Positions 8,475-17,512 of a DNA stretch of 44,715 nucleotides are shown piece after piece; position 1 is the stretch's first letter, and the number at the start of each line of letters is the position of its first letter. The stretch is from Verrucomicrobiaceae bacterium (GTDB taxonomy: Bacteria; Verrucomicrobiota; Verrucomicrobiia; Verrucomicrobiales; DEV007), in NCBI GenBank assembly GCA_024229495.1, contig JAAESJ010000596.1, forward strand, positions 1 to 44,715. The letters are read 5' to 3'. The notes below the pieces were generated by a model, which saw only the letters and a list, made by a program, of their open reading frames with translations, was not told where the DNA came from and did not search any database. The position numbers and the translations under genes are program-made.

Positions 8475-9827
8475 TCACTTGCCAATACAGAATGAGCTGA
8501 ATATCTCTCCCAGCAGTTCCTCAGCATCCACCTTACCAACAATCCCGCCAACGGCATCGAGTGCCTCCCTTACATCAATGGCAACAAACTCTGGCGACTC
8601 TCCGGACTTCAAAAGACCTGCGGCCTTTTCACTATAATGACAGGCACGCTGTAGACAATCACGATGACGGGCATTAACCGCAATCATTTCGCTGCCAAAC
8701 TCAAACCCAGCCAAGCCTGCCTCCTTTAAAATGGCATCCTTTAACATTTCCACTCCGCTCTCCTGAACGCAGGAAATGCGAACCCCCTCCATTTCCTTCC
8801 ATGAAGGATGAACCCCCAGATCTGTCTTATTGAGCACCGCAATCCGACGCACTTCCTCGTCCTGCCCGCCACTAAAAGGACTCGAATCATCACGATCAAG
8901 GGATACATCCTGCACATGAAGAACTAGATCCGCGCCCGCAACTTCGCGCCTTGCCCGGTGGACACCCTCCTTCTCGACCTGCTCCTTGGCTTTCCTCAAC
9001 CCTGCGGTATCAATCAGACGCACCGGAATCCCCCGGATGTTGATCATTTCCTCGATCGTGTCCCTTGTGGTTCCCTCGGCGTCACTCACAATTGCCCGTT
9101 CAAAACCAAGCAATAAATTCAACAAACTGGACTTCCCGGCATTGGGCAACCCGGCAATGACAATTGATAGTCCCTCCCTGAGGATTCTGCCCTCCTCGGC
9201 GGTGTCAATCAATACGCGCGCATCAACGCTGACTTCCAGCATGCGTTTTGAGATCCTCTCGCTGCTGTCCGGATCGATCCCCTCCTCAGGGAAATCAATG
9301 TAAGCCTCAAGGTGAGCCAATGCCTCCAGTAATTGAACGCGCATTGCTTCCACCCGAAACCCCAGCTTCCCCTCCATCTGGCGGTTAGCAGCTCGCAGAG
9401 CAAGTGAAGTGCGCGCCCCTATAAGATCCATGACGGCCTCAGCCTGAGTTAGGTCCATCTTGCCATTAATAAAAGCGCGCCTGGTAAACTCACCGGGCTC
9501 GGCGGGGCGAGCCCCGGCATCAACCAATGCGGCAAGTACAGCCGCTGAAACAAGCACCCCTCCATGCGAGGAAATCTCGACTGTGTCCTCACCGGTATAA
9601 CTGGCCGGCGCTCGAAAAACAGTGAGTAGAACCCGGTCGATATATTCGCCATCTTTATCAACCACATTCCCAAGCACCTGCAACCTCTGCGGCAACTCTG
9701 CCACCCTGTTGCCACTCGAACGAAAAACCTTCTCCGCGATCTCAACCGCCCCATCTCCGGACATACGCAAGAGCGAAACCGCCCCCTGCCCAGGGGGAGT
9801 TGAAATTGCAGCTATTGTCTCCACCAC
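8475..9827 (-). CDS. mnmE: tRNA uridine-5-carboxymethylaminomethyl(34) synthesis GTPase MnmE
   Basis: 450 residues from a GTG at 9827. MnmE works with MnmG to modify the wobble uridine of several tRNAs. The N-terminal domain starts with ETIAAISTPPGQGAVSLLR; the GTPase domain has the P-loop GLPNAGKSS, the switch sequence GTTRDT, DTAG and NKTD; the C-terminus ends in FCIGK, whose cysteine is the invariant family residue. The frame is open to a TTG at 9845, but the GTG is preceded by AGGAAGGG six bases upstream and begins at the usual family position (a second GTG follows at 9824). This is the clearest Shine-Dalgarno sequence in the window. The gene stands alone between two convergent or divergent forward genes. 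Confidence 0.95.
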   Translation of the reverse strand: MVETIAAISTPPGQGAVSLLRMSGDGAVEIAEKVFRSSGNRVAELPQRLQVLGNVVDKDGEYIDRVLLTVFRAPASYTGEDTVEISSHGGVLVSAAVLAALVDAGARPAEPGEFTRRAFINGKMDLTQAEAVMDLIGARTSLALRAANRQMEGKLGFRVEAMRVQLLEALAHLEAYIDFPEEGIDPDSSERISKRMLEVSVDARVLIDTAEEGRILREGLSIVIAGLPNAGKSSLLNLLLGFERAIVSDAEGTTRDTIEEMINIRGIPVRLIDTAGLRKAKEQVEKEGVHRARREVAGADLVLHVQDVSLDRDDSSPFSGGQDEEVRRIAVLNKTDLGVHPSWKEMEGVRISCVQESGVEMLKDAILKEAGLAGFEFGSEMIAVNARHRDCLQRACHYSEKAAGLLKSGESPEFVAIDVREALDAVGGIVGKVDAEELLGEIFSSFCIGK

Positions 9828-9899
9828 GACCCACCCTTCCTGCAAACAGGGACACCCCGGGCAATCTCAGCCCGGCAACTAATTAATAGCGACCCGGTT

Positions 9900-9934
9900 A
9901 TATTTAATTGATTTTGCGATATGTGTTTAAATAT
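9900..9934. other. AT-rich inverted repeat upstream of the LRR gene
   Basis: ATATTTAA at 9900-9907 and TTAAATAT at 9927-9934 are perfect inverted arms separated by 19 bases, inside the most AT-rich part of the 272-base gap between mnmE and the LRR gene. This could be an operator or part of a promoter; no convincing -35/-10 pair could be fixed. The rest of the gap shows only a small hairpin (CTCATG/CATGAG, 9976-9995). Confidence 0.35.
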
Positions 9935-10099
9935 CACAATGCTTGCTGTATCTTCAATCGTCATCTTCAAGGCCACTCATGCATCATTTCATGAGGCATG
10001 GATACTCACCCTTCTTCAGCAAAGCTTCCACTAAAACTCAAGGAAGGATTACAATTCACTCAAACTTCGTAAGCCCGGAACCATAGCGAACTCATCCCA

Positions 10100-12115
10100 A
10101 TGGTGGAAAAAATCCGCAACAATAACGGGAACTACCTGCCCAATCAAGCAGACCAGCCCCCAACATTTGACCTCAGGAGTATCGTTGCTAACACTGTGAT
10201 CTTCAGGCTAAAAGTTGCCGTTATCCTTCTTCTCGGAGTTCTCTCAAAAGCGCCTGCGGATGAACCCGGGAACTTAAAAGATCTACTCCCGGCAACAGAA
10301 TACGATGCCCTTACCACCTTTTACGGTGAGACTTCCGGTCCACGTTGGAGGCAAGCAACGAACTGGCTAGACCCTACTCAGTCCAATTGGTTTGGACTTG
10401 AAACCCGCCATGTTCGCTGGGCAAGGATTACCCTGGCACCCAGTCACTGGCACAGCGTTCACAATGTGTATGGCCTTTCACAGAACGCCAATCGGTTGAA
10501 CGGAACAATCCCCTCCGCCTTGAGTCAGTTGAGCAATCTGCAAAGGCTAGAACTTGCCGGCAACCAGTTGCACGGAACCATCACCCCCTCGTTAGGCGCG
10601 CTAAGCAATTTGCAACTGCTTAACCTCGCTAGCAATCAGTTAAGCGGTTCAATACCCTCTGTATTGGGACAACTCAGTACACTAAAGGAGATTTACCTGA
10701 CAAACAATCGGCTAACCGGAGCGATCCCGGCTGAATTGGGACAGCTTGGAAAGCTGGAGTCGCTCCACCTCAAGCATAATGAGTTAAGCGGCCGGATCCC
10801 GGCTGAGCTGGGAAAACTCACCCGCTTGCTCCAGTTGTTTCTAAATGACAATCATTTAAGCGCCTCTATCCCGGATGAGCTAGGACAATTAAACAACTTG
10901 CGGGAACTCCACCTAAGCAACAACAACTTGAGTGGCACAATTCCCGCTCAATTCGGACAGTTGCGCAATCTAGATATGCTTAACTTGACCAATAACCGGC
11001 TTATTGGAACGATCCCGCCCGAACTGGGACAGTTAAGCCGTGCCTCATGGATAGGTCTCTCAAATAACCGATTAAGTGGAGAAATCCCCGCTGCACTGGG
11101 ACAGTTGCGGCGCCTCTGGGATCTCTTGCTTAACAACAACAGTCTGGAAGGCGCTATCCCAGCTGAACTCGGACAACTGATCAACCTAAGGGTTCTCAAC
11201 CTCAACGACAATAATCTAACTGGAGCCATCCCCGAAGAACTGGAGCAGTTAATCAATCTGGAAATCCTCTTTGCTGACAACAACCAACTCAGTGGCGCAA
11301 TCCCTCCCGAGTTGGGACAATTTTCCAACCTGCGCATCTTTTCCTTTTCAAATAACAGGTTAAGCGGCCCGATCCCCGCCGAGTTGGGACAATTAACCAG
11401 CTTGTGGTCATTGAACCTAGGGTTCAATCAGTTAAATGGGCCTATACCTGATGAATTGGGGTTCTTGCGCGATTTGACTCAACTTGAACTCTCTAACAAC
11501 CAGTTAAATGGACCGATACCCAAATTGCTCGGTTCTTTGACCAACCTGACTCACTTGGATCTCTCCAACAACAATCTAACCGGAACAATCCCATCCTGGA
11601 TTGGAATGTTACACAACTTAGAGGTCCTTAACCTTTCCAATAACCAGCTGAGCGGCTCAATTCCTGCTGAGCTCGGACAGTTGGCTAACTTGAAAGAATT
11701 GCAACTGCACTGCAACCCTCTTGACGGTGAACTTCCCACTTCCCTAACCCAACTTAGCAATAGCCTTAATACCTTTTCTTTCTCCAGTATCACCAACGAT
11801 CTTAATGGGACAGCAAGCGCCGACGTTCTGGCTAAATTAAATTCCTCCGGCATTTCCGTCATGCACGTTCCTGCTTCAAGCTGTCCGGAAAGCCTGACCC
11901 TTCCCGAACTCGAGATTTCTCATGACGACAGCTCAGGAAACATATTGCTAATCCTTAAGGCAACAGTCGGTCAACATCTCCGGTTGCAGATGTCCTCAGA
12001 CGGCGTTGCGTGGATGGACATTGCGACGACATCCCCGGATTTCTCGGGCATTATGATTCACGAGCAACCCATCCCAGAGGGCCCCTCTGAGAAGCTCTAC
12101 CGGGTAGCTTGGTAG
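10100..12115 (+). CDS. Secreted or membrane-anchored plant-type leucine-rich repeat protein
   Basis: 671 residues. A hydrophobic segment at about 36-50 (VAVILLLGVL) preceded by Arg/Lys serves as signal peptide or anchor; the ATG at 10100 gives an unusually long 35-residue polar leader. Residues 66-124 form an LRR cap with the 'LTTFYGETSGPRW...NWL' pattern seen ahead of plant-type LRRs. Residues 125-556 are eighteen 24-residue repeats of the form LxLxxNxLSGxIPxELGQLxxL. The last 60 residues end in a beta-rich tail (LRLQMSSDGVAWMDI ... LYRVAW) resembling the C-terminal module common on verrucomicrobial secreted proteins. Such LRR arrays bind proteins or glycans; the ligand is unknown. It has no obvious ribosome site and stands alone, convergent with hisC. 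Confidence 0.85.
   Translation: MVEKIRNNNGNYLPNQADQPPTFDLRSIVANTVIFRLKVAVILLLGVLSKAPADEPGNLKDLLPATEYDALTTFYGETSGPRWRQATNWLDPTQSNWFGLETRHVRWARITLAPSHWHSVHNVYGLSQNANRLNGTIPSALSQLSNLQRLELAGNQLHGTITPSLGALSNLQLLNLASNQLSGSIPSVLGQLSTLKEIYLTNNRLTGAIPAELGQLGKLESLHLKHNELSGRIPAELGKLTRLLQLFLNDNHLSASIPDELGQLNNLRELHLSNNNLSGTIPAQFGQLRNLDMLNLTNNRLIGTIPPELGQLSRASWIGLSNNRLSGEIPAALGQLRRLWDLLLNNNSLEGAIPAELGQLINLRVLNLNDNNLTGAIPEELEQLINLEILFADNNQLSGAIPPELGQFSNLRIFSFSNNRLSGPIPAELGQLTSLWSLNLGFNQLNGPIPDELGFLRDLTQLELSNNQLNGPIPKLLGSLTNLTHLDLSNNNLTGTIPSWIGMLHNLEVLNLSNNQLSGSIPAELGQLANLKELQLHCNPLDGELPTSLTQLSNSLNTFSFSSITNDLNGTASADVLAKLNSSGISVMHVPASSCPESLTLPELEISHDDSSGNILLILKATVGQHLRLQMSSDGVAWMDIATTSPDFSGIMIHEQPIPEGPSEKLYRVAW
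10472..11767 (+). repeat. Eighteen tandem 72-bp LRR coding repeats
   Basis: Residues 125-556 of the LRR protein split into eighteen units of exactly 24 residues without a single insertion or deletion. The consensus is x-L-x-L-x-x-N-x-L-S-G-x-I-P-A-E-L-G-Q-L-x-x-L-x. Units 1 and 18 are degenerate, as is usual for ends of LRR arrays. Confidence 0.92.
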
Positions 12116-12202
12116 TCGCAATCGCCATTCCATTGTATACCTGAGGCCATAGCCTGACCTTCCTGGAAATCAGTTGGAACCATCAGAACGCCTTGTCATC
12201 AG

Positions 12203-13300
12203 CTAGCACTCAAGGGCATCCTTAAGCACTTCCATACAGCGGCGATTCTCCGCTTCTGTCCCAATAGAAATGCGCACCCATTCCGGTAGCTTGTAGCCAC
12301 GCATCGCCCGCACGATCACTCCGCGACGAAGCATCGCATCAAACACGGCATCCCCGTCGCCAACCCTTACCATTACAAAATTTGCCCGGCTCGGGACATA
12401 ATCCAGATGCAGCCCTTTAAAGCTCTCCTCAAAGAAAGCCCTGCCTGCATCAGTAACCCCCTTGGTTCTTTCCTGATGATCAACATCCTGAAGGGCCGCA
12501 AGCGCCCCGGCCTGCGCAATCGAGTTGGCATTAAAAGGCTGGCGGGTCTTTTGCAAGACTGAAGCCAACGAAGCCGGCGCCAACCCATAACCTATACGCA
12601 GTCCTGCCAACCCCTGGATTTTGGAGAAAGTTCGCATCACCACCACGTTGCGCCCTTCCCTCACATACTTAAGGGTGTCAGGAGGGTCATCCAGGAACTC
12701 GTGGTAAGCCTCATCAAAAATCACGATGACATCCTCAGGAACCCGCTTCATGAATGCGTCTATCTCGCCCTGCCCAACCATGGTTCCTGTCGGATTGTTG
12801 GGATTGGCAATGAAAATCTCACGAGTGCGCCCGGAAATCGCATCTGCCATGCCGTCCAAGTCATGGACGAAATCCGGATCATTTACCTCGATGGTCCTGG
12901 CACCAAAAAGGGTCGCCATCAGTTTATAGACAACAAATGCATGCTCGGCAGCAATGATCTCGTCCCCAGGCTTCAGGAACGCGTGGCCCACAAACTCGAT
13001 AATCTCATTGGAACCATTGCCAAGCACCACATTCTCCATCGATACCCCCGCTTGCCGGGCAATAGCGTTGCGCAGTTTCCAGCCACCACCATCAGGATAA
13101 ACATTCACATCCTCCACCGCCGCATGCATTGCCTCCAGTGCCTTTGGCGATGGTCCCAACGGGTTTTCATTGGATGCGAGCTTGATCACCGAATCCGCGT
13201 CAATTCCCAGCTCCCTCGCCACATCCTCAATGGGTTTCCCTGGCTCATACGGAACCAGGTCACGCAACTGGGGATTGGAAAACTCGCAGGGATCAGGCAT
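12203..13300 (-). CDS. hisC: Histidinol-phosphate aminotransferase
   Basis: 365 residues. HisC transfers an amino group from glutamate to imidazole-acetol phosphate in histidine synthesis, using PLP in the cytoplasm. It shows the class-II aminotransferase landmarks: LASNENPLGPSP near the start, YPDGGGWKLR, GNGSNEII, NPNNPTG, FDEAYHEF and the PLP-lysine motif RTFSKIQGLAGLRIGYG (Lys227). The ATG at 13300 is chosen over a TTG three codons upstream. It is the last gene of a reverse-strand run, 48 bases after nadE, and no other his gene is in view. Some HisC homologues also act on aromatic amino acids, so a dual role is possible. Confidence 0.93.
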   Translation of the reverse strand: MPDPCEFSNPQLRDLVPYEPGKPIEDVARELGIDADSVIKLASNENPLGPSPKALEAMHAAVEDVNVYPDGGGWKLRNAIARQAGVSMENVVLGNGSNEIIEFVGHAFLKPGDEIIAAEHAFVVYKLMATLFGARTIEVNDPDFVHDLDGMADAISGRTREIFIANPNNPTGTMVGQGEIDAFMKRVPEDVIVIFDEAYHEFLDDPPDTLKYVREGRNVVVMRTFSKIQGLAGLRIGYGLAPASLASVLQKTRQPFNANSIAQAGALAALQDVDHQERTKGVTDAGRAFFEESFKGLHLDYVPSRANFVMVRVGDGDAVFDAMLRRGVIVRAMRGYKLPEWVRISIGTEAENRRCMEVLKDALEC

Positions 13301-13348
13301 GCCAAACAATCATGGTCGACAAAACAGGCGCGTCAAGCAGATGCCCCG

Positions 13349-14977
13349 CTAACATTTAAAGCCCTGCGCCACCGGAATACGCCGACCCGCCCCAAAGGCC
13401 TTGGATGTAACCCTGAGACCAGGTGCCGCCTGTCCCCGCTTCCACTCATTGGAATCCACCTGCCTCTGCACCCATCTCACGATCTCCTCCGCATATCCAC
13501 GACCAACGATATCTGCCACGCTCAGCGATTGTTCCACATACAACTCAAGGATTTGATCCAGCAAATCATACTCAGGCAAGGTGTCCTGATCCTTCTGATC
13601 ATTGCGCAACTCCGCACTCGGCGCCTTCGTTATCGTGTTCCAGGGAATAATCTCATTCTCACGGTTGATCCAGCGGGACAACTCATAGACAATCGTCTTG
13701 GGCAAGTCGCTGATCACCGCCAATCCTCCACACATATCCCCGTAGATGGTGCAATACCCCACTGCCAACTCACTCTTGTTCCCTGTCGTCAGCAGCATAT
13801 GCCCGATCTTGTTCGATATCGACATCAGCATTAAGCCGCGTATCCGTGCCTGCATATTCTCCTCAGTTACATCCTCGGCAAGTCCATCGAACAATCCGGA
13901 AAGTGAACCCTTGAGCTCTTTGAAGACCTCGCTGATAGCAATTGTTTCGCAACGCATCCCAAGGTTGTTGGCCAGGGTCAGGGAGTCATCCACGCTTCCC
14001 TCTGAACTAAATTCACTGGGCATGGTCACACCAAGCACATTATCAGCGCCAAGAGCATCGCATGCCAATGCAACAGTAAGCGCTGAGTCAATCCCCCCGC
14101 TTAAGCCCACCACGGCACTCTTGAACCCGCACTTGTGCAGGTAATCCCGCACCCCAAGGACAAGGGCGGAGTAAATCTCCTGCATCGGGTGCTCAGCATT
14201 GAAGTCTCCTGACTCAGCCTCAGTATCAACAATTGACAGACTTTCCTCAAATCCTGGACACTGCAGAAGGACCTTGCCATCAGGGCAATGCGAAATGGAG
14301 TTGCCATCAAAGATCAACTGATCATTTCCAGCAACGGCATTACAGTAGACCACCGGGCAGCCTATCCGTCTTGCAAGAAAGGCCAGCATCTTGTGTCGTT
14401 GTTCAACCTTGCCGGCATGGAAGGGAGAAGCACTCATGTTGACCATCAGGTCAATCCCCTGTTCAGCAAGAGCTCCAGCAGGATCCTTTACATAAAGTTG
14501 AGACGGCAGGAACTCCTCACTCCACACATCCTCACAAAGAGTAACACCAAGCTTAATTCCTCCGACATCAAGAGGTTTCACCGATTCTGCCGGCTGGAAG
14601 TAACGCGCCTCGTCGAAAACGTCATACGTCGGCAACAGGCACTTGACTACCTTCTGCTTTTCCCTGCCCTGCTGCAACAAGGCCGCGGCATTCTCGAAAG
14701 GCTTGCCCACCTTACCGGCATGGTGATCAACGTAGCCCACCAGCAATGGAACATCCGCAACCTTTGAATGAAGATAATCCAACCAGTCAAGGGTCCCTGA
14801 AACAAATCCTGATTTAAATATCAAATCTCGCGGAGGATATCCGGTAAGCGACAACTCCGGAGTAACCACCAACTCAGCTCCCTGATCCACAAGATTCCAG
14901 TAGGCATCCAGGATCAGCTTGGAGTTGCCCTCAAGGTCTCCAACAACATGATTAATTTGAGCGATTCCTACCTTCAT
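13349..14977 (-). CDS. nadE: Glutamine-dependent NAD+ synthase
   Basis: 542 residues, the usual length of the two-domain form. The N-terminal nitrilase-like domain makes ammonia from glutamine; its triad is visible as Glu in VTPELSLTGYP, Lys in VVKCLLPTYD and Cys in GVTLCEDVW. The C-terminal ATP-pyrophosphatase domain carries VVGLSGGIDSALT and TTGNKSELAVGYCTIYGDM and converts deamido-NAD to NAD. The frame is open 27 codons further upstream into the neighbouring gene, but homologues begin at MKVGIAQINHVVGD, so the ATG at 14977 is used. It follows the CPBP protease gene by two bases, indicating one transcript. Confidence 0.95.
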   Translation of the reverse strand: MKVGIAQINHVVGDLEGNSKLILDAYWNLVDQGAELVVTPELSLTGYPPRDLIFKSGFVSGTLDWLDYLHSKVADVPLLVGYVDHHAGKVGKPFENAAALLQQGREKQKVVKCLLPTYDVFDEARYFQPAESVKPLDVGGIKLGVTLCEDVWSEEFLPSQLYVKDPAGALAEQGIDLMVNMSASPFHAGKVEQRHKMLAFLARRIGCPVVYCNAVAGNDQLIFDGNSISHCPDGKVLLQCPGFEESLSIVDTEAESGDFNAEHPMQEIYSALVLGVRDYLHKCGFKSAVVGLSGGIDSALTVALACDALGADNVLGVTMPSEFSSEGSVDDSLTLANNLGMRCETIAISEVFKELKGSLSGLFDGLAEDVTEENMQARIRGLMLMSISNKIGHMLLTTGNKSELAVGYCTIYGDMCGGLAVISDLPKTIVYELSRWINRENEIIPWNTITKAPSAELRNDQKDQDTLPEYDLLDQILELYVEQSLSVADIVGRGYAEEIVRWVQRQVDSNEWKRGQAAPGLRVTSKAFGAGRRIPVAQGFKC

Positions 14978-14979
14978 CT

Positions 14980-15759
14980 CTACCAATAGCCAAGCTGGCC
15001 GGTAATCATGACATAAATCCCCAGCACAAGGTTGGCAACCGCATGCATTAAAATACAAGCAGCAAGGCTCTTTGTGGTTACTGCCAAGGCATAGGCCAGA
15101 CTACCGTAGATAAGAGCGCCAAGGTAATCAGGTGGGGAGTGTGCGACCATGAAGAGCAGGGTAACCACCAAGAAACTCAGCCACGAGAACTTCCCGAAGG
15201 GCTGCTCCCAGTAATCCCCGTCCTTATCAAGCAAATAGCGCATTAAAAAACCTCTCCAGAAGATCTCCTCGATAAATGCGACCACAACAACCATACGCAC
15301 AAAGCGCATGCCAACAGAAATCCAATAGTATGACGAGTCGCTATCGCCGGCATCTGAAGGATCAAAGCCATCGCTCCTCGAGGTGAACCCCAGCATCTTC
15401 CACCACCCCTCATCCATCCCCGCCATACCAAATATATGCCCCGGGAGCACCCAAAGCGTAATACCAAGAAGCCCGGCGGCAACGGCAAGCCCCAATCCAC
15501 GAACCGGACCAAAGTCATAATGCCGTCGGTAATAAAACAGCAACACGAGGGCAATAGCTGTCTGTAAGGGATAAATCCACTGCTCTGGAGCATGCCGATA
15601 CCAGGGATACAAATCTTCGTTGTCGACATAAAACCCTGCCACCTCCAGCAATGGCATCAAAAGCAGCACTGCAAGGAAAACAAATAGTGGAATGATATGG
15701 GCAAGCGTCTTCAAGGAAGCCTGCCTTTCAGTCAAGTTCTCCGCCCTCACCCCTCTCAT
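14980..15759 (-). CDS. CPBP-family intramembrane metalloprotease (CAAX-prenyl-protease-related)
   Basis: 259 residues with about seven membrane segments. The family's catalytic motifs are present: EEIFWRG (Glu164, Glu165, Arg169), FMVAHSPPDY (His207) and HAVANLVLG (His239, Asn243). These residues hold the metal in CAAX/Rce1-type intramembrane proteases. The sequence around EEIFWRGFLMRYL strongly recalls the CAAX-protease-related group found near exosortase/PEP-CTERM genes, though no exosortase is in this window. The ATG overlaps the stop of the aminotransferase gene and the end lies two bases from nadE, so it is embedded in a housekeeping operon. The substrate is unknown; a soluble insertion at about 112-145 between membrane segments is acidic and Gly/Asp-rich. 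Confidence 0.82.
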   Translation of the reverse strand: MRGVRAENLTERQASLKTLAHIIPLFVFLAVLLLMPLLEVAGFYVDNEDLYPWYRHAPEQWIYPLQTAIALVLLFYYRRHYDFGPVRGLGLAVAAGLLGITLWVLPGHIFGMAGMDEGWWKMLGFTSRSDGFDPSDAGDSDSSYYWISVGMRFVRMVVVVAFIEEIFWRGFLMRYLLDKDGDYWEQPFGKFSWLSFLVVTLLFMVAHSPPDYLGALIYGSLAYALAVTTKSLAACILMHAVANLVLGIYVMITGQLGYW

Positions 15760-16931
15760 CCCTTCAAGGATGCAAGGAACTGGCGGAACCCCTCAAGAGC
15801 ACGCTTAATACGCTCCATATCCGTTGCATAACAACACCGCAGGAACCCCTCACCACTGACTCCGAACGCATCTCCGGGAACAGCTGCCACATTCTGGCTG
15901 TCAAGCAAGCCGGTTGCAAATTCCCTGCTGGTTAACCCACTGGGCCGTATGTCAGGAAACACATAAAAGGCACCTCCGGGCAAATGACAAGGAAGGCCCA
16001 TGTCATTGAATTCCCCGACAATGTAATCCCTCCGCCTACGGTAATCCCTCCGCATTGACTCCACCGCCGCAGCGCCGTTCTCCAGCGCCTCAAGGGCTGC
16101 CACCTGACTGGTAATCGGAGCGCACAGCATCGAATACTGGTGAATCTTCATCATCGCCTCGGTAATTTCCGGAGGAGCACAGGAATACCCCAGCCGGAAG
16201 CCGGTCATCGCAAACGCTTTCGAGAAGCCATGAAGCAGGATCGTGCGTTCACGCATTCCCGGCAAAGAGGCAATCGAGACATGCCTGTAATCTTCTTCGT
16301 AAACCAACTCACTGTAAATTTCATCAGTGATAACGAGAATGTCGTTGCTGATGCACAACTCCGCAATCTTCTCCAGTTCCGGAACGTCCATCACGCTCCC
16401 TGTGGGGTTGGTAGGGAAATTCAACATCAGCACACGCGTCCGTGACGTAATCTTTTTCTCTATCTCCTCGGCGCTTACCACGAATCCTTCTGCTGCACTG
16501 GATGGCACTGGCACCGGAACGCCATAGGCAAGAGCCACACTCGGATCATACGACACATAGCAGGGCTCATGATAAATGAGTTCATCCCCCGGGTTGAGTA
16601 AAGCCCTGCAAGCCAGATCCAGCGCTTCTGAAACCCCCACTGTAACGAGAATCTCACTGCCCGGGTCATAATTCACACTGAAGTGGGATGCCACATAACC
16701 GGCAATGGATCTTCTCAATTTCTCAAGACCAAGATTTGAGGTGTAGCTGGTCTCACCACGCTCCAATGAATAAATGGCAGCTTCTCGAATATGCCAGGGA
16801 GTGCTGAAATCCGGTTCTCCCACCCCAAGGGAAATAACATCATTGCGACCAAGTACAAGCTCGAAGAAATCCCTGATGCCTGACCTGGGGATACTTCGTA
16901 CCTGTTTTGAAATTTTGTCCTCCAAAGACAT
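15756..16931 (-). CDS. PLP-dependent class I/II aminotransferase
   Basis: 391 residues. A fold-type I aminotransferase related to aspartate and aromatic aminotransferases: GVGEPDFSTP near the start, NFPTNPTG (Asn175 of the NPTG motif), ITDEIYSEL (Asp203, Tyr206), the PLP-binding HGFSKAFAMTG (Lys238) and RLGYSC (Arg247). Proteins with this layout are often annotated as aromatic aminotransferase or MetC/PatA-type, but the substrate cannot be told. It lies 39 bases downstream of an Lrp-type regulator, an arrangement that suggests amino-acid-responsive control. Its stop overlaps the start of the CPBP gene by four bases. Confidence 0.9.
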   Translation of the reverse strand: MSLEDKISKQVRSIPRSGIRDFFELVLGRNDVISLGVGEPDFSTPWHIREAAIYSLERGETSYTSNLGLEKLRRSIAGYVASHFSVNYDPGSEILVTVGVSEALDLACRALLNPGDELIYHEPCYVSYDPSVALAYGVPVPVPSSAAEGFVVSAEEIEKKITSRTRVLMLNFPTNPTGSVMDVPELEKIAELCISNDILVITDEIYSELVYEEDYRHVSIASLPGMRERTILLHGFSKAFAMTGFRLGYSCAPPEITEAMMKIHQYSMLCAPITSQVAALEALENGAAAVESMRRDYRRRRDYIVGEFNDMGLPCHLPGGAFYVFPDIRPSGLTSREFATGLLDSQNVAAVPGDAFGVSGEGFLRCCYATDMERIKRALEGFRQFLASLKG

Positions 16932-16970
16932 ACTCTTGTGAGAGTTCTGGCAATAACGCCCTTATCCTCG

Positions 16971-17453
16971 TCAGGGCGTCACGGGCAAGCGATCCCCCCC
17001 GGCATCAGATTTGGCAAGGAATCCATCGCGCTTGTAGGTCTTAAGGTGAAAATGAGTGGCCGTCGAGATCACTCCCTGGAGAGTGCTGAGTTTCTCAGCA
17101 ACAAACCGGGCCACGTCATGTAATGAATCCCCGCTGACAACGACCGAGAGGTCGTATCCACCGCTCATTAAAACACAACTCTCAACCTGATCAAACTTAG
17201 CAATCCGTGTCGCCAAAAGATCAAATCCACCACCACGCTCTGGAGTAATCTTCACCTCAATGACTGCAGAAACACGTTTCCCATCCTCAACCTGTTCCGA
17301 GTCGACAACAGCCGTGTATCCAAGAATAGCGCCTTTCTCCTCAAGTGCCCTGATCCGGGCATTGATATCCTCCTCGCTACTGCCAAGCAATTCAGCGAGC
17401 TCTTGATCGCCACAGCGGGCATTCTTCTGTAAAAGTTCTATCAGCGAGTCCAT
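16971..17453 (-). CDS. Lrp/AsnC-family transcriptional regulator
   Basis: 160 residues from the ATG at 17453; a TTG ten codons upstream is the alternative. The N-terminal winged helix (DSLIELLQKNARCGDQELAE, then INARIRALEEKGAILGYTAVVD) is followed by the ligand-binding RAM domain with VSAVIEVKITPERG, CVLMSGGYDLSVVVSG and GVISTATHFHLKTYK. Lrp-type proteins bind DNA as multimers and respond to amino acids. The acidic tail after the RAM domain is slightly longer than usual. It precedes the aminotransferase on the same strand by 39 bases, so it probably regulates or senses products of that enzyme; this is inference. Confidence 0.9.
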   Translation of the reverse strand: MDSLIELLQKNARCGDQELAELLGSSEEDINARIRALEEKGAILGYTAVVDSEQVEDGKRVSAVIEVKITPERGGGFDLLATRIAKFDQVESCVLMSGGYDLSVVVSGDSLHDVARFVAEKLSTLQGVISTATHFHLKTYKRDGFLAKSDAGGDRLPVTP

Positions 17454-17512
17454 GAGGTCAGATTTAAGGATTACTAGGCGCAAATGGAGCAGATGATCCC
17501 CCCTCCTGCACC

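Noticed and set aside
10472-11767. CRISPR-like or satellite DNA array
   Set aside because: The 72-base periodicity is explained by leucine-rich repeats in one open frame, without identical repeats or spacers.
12701-13834. A 377-codon open frame on the plus strand antisense to hisC and nadE
   Set aside because: It lies fully opposite two well-recognised genes, spans their junction, and its translation has no family features; long antisense frames are expected from their codon use.
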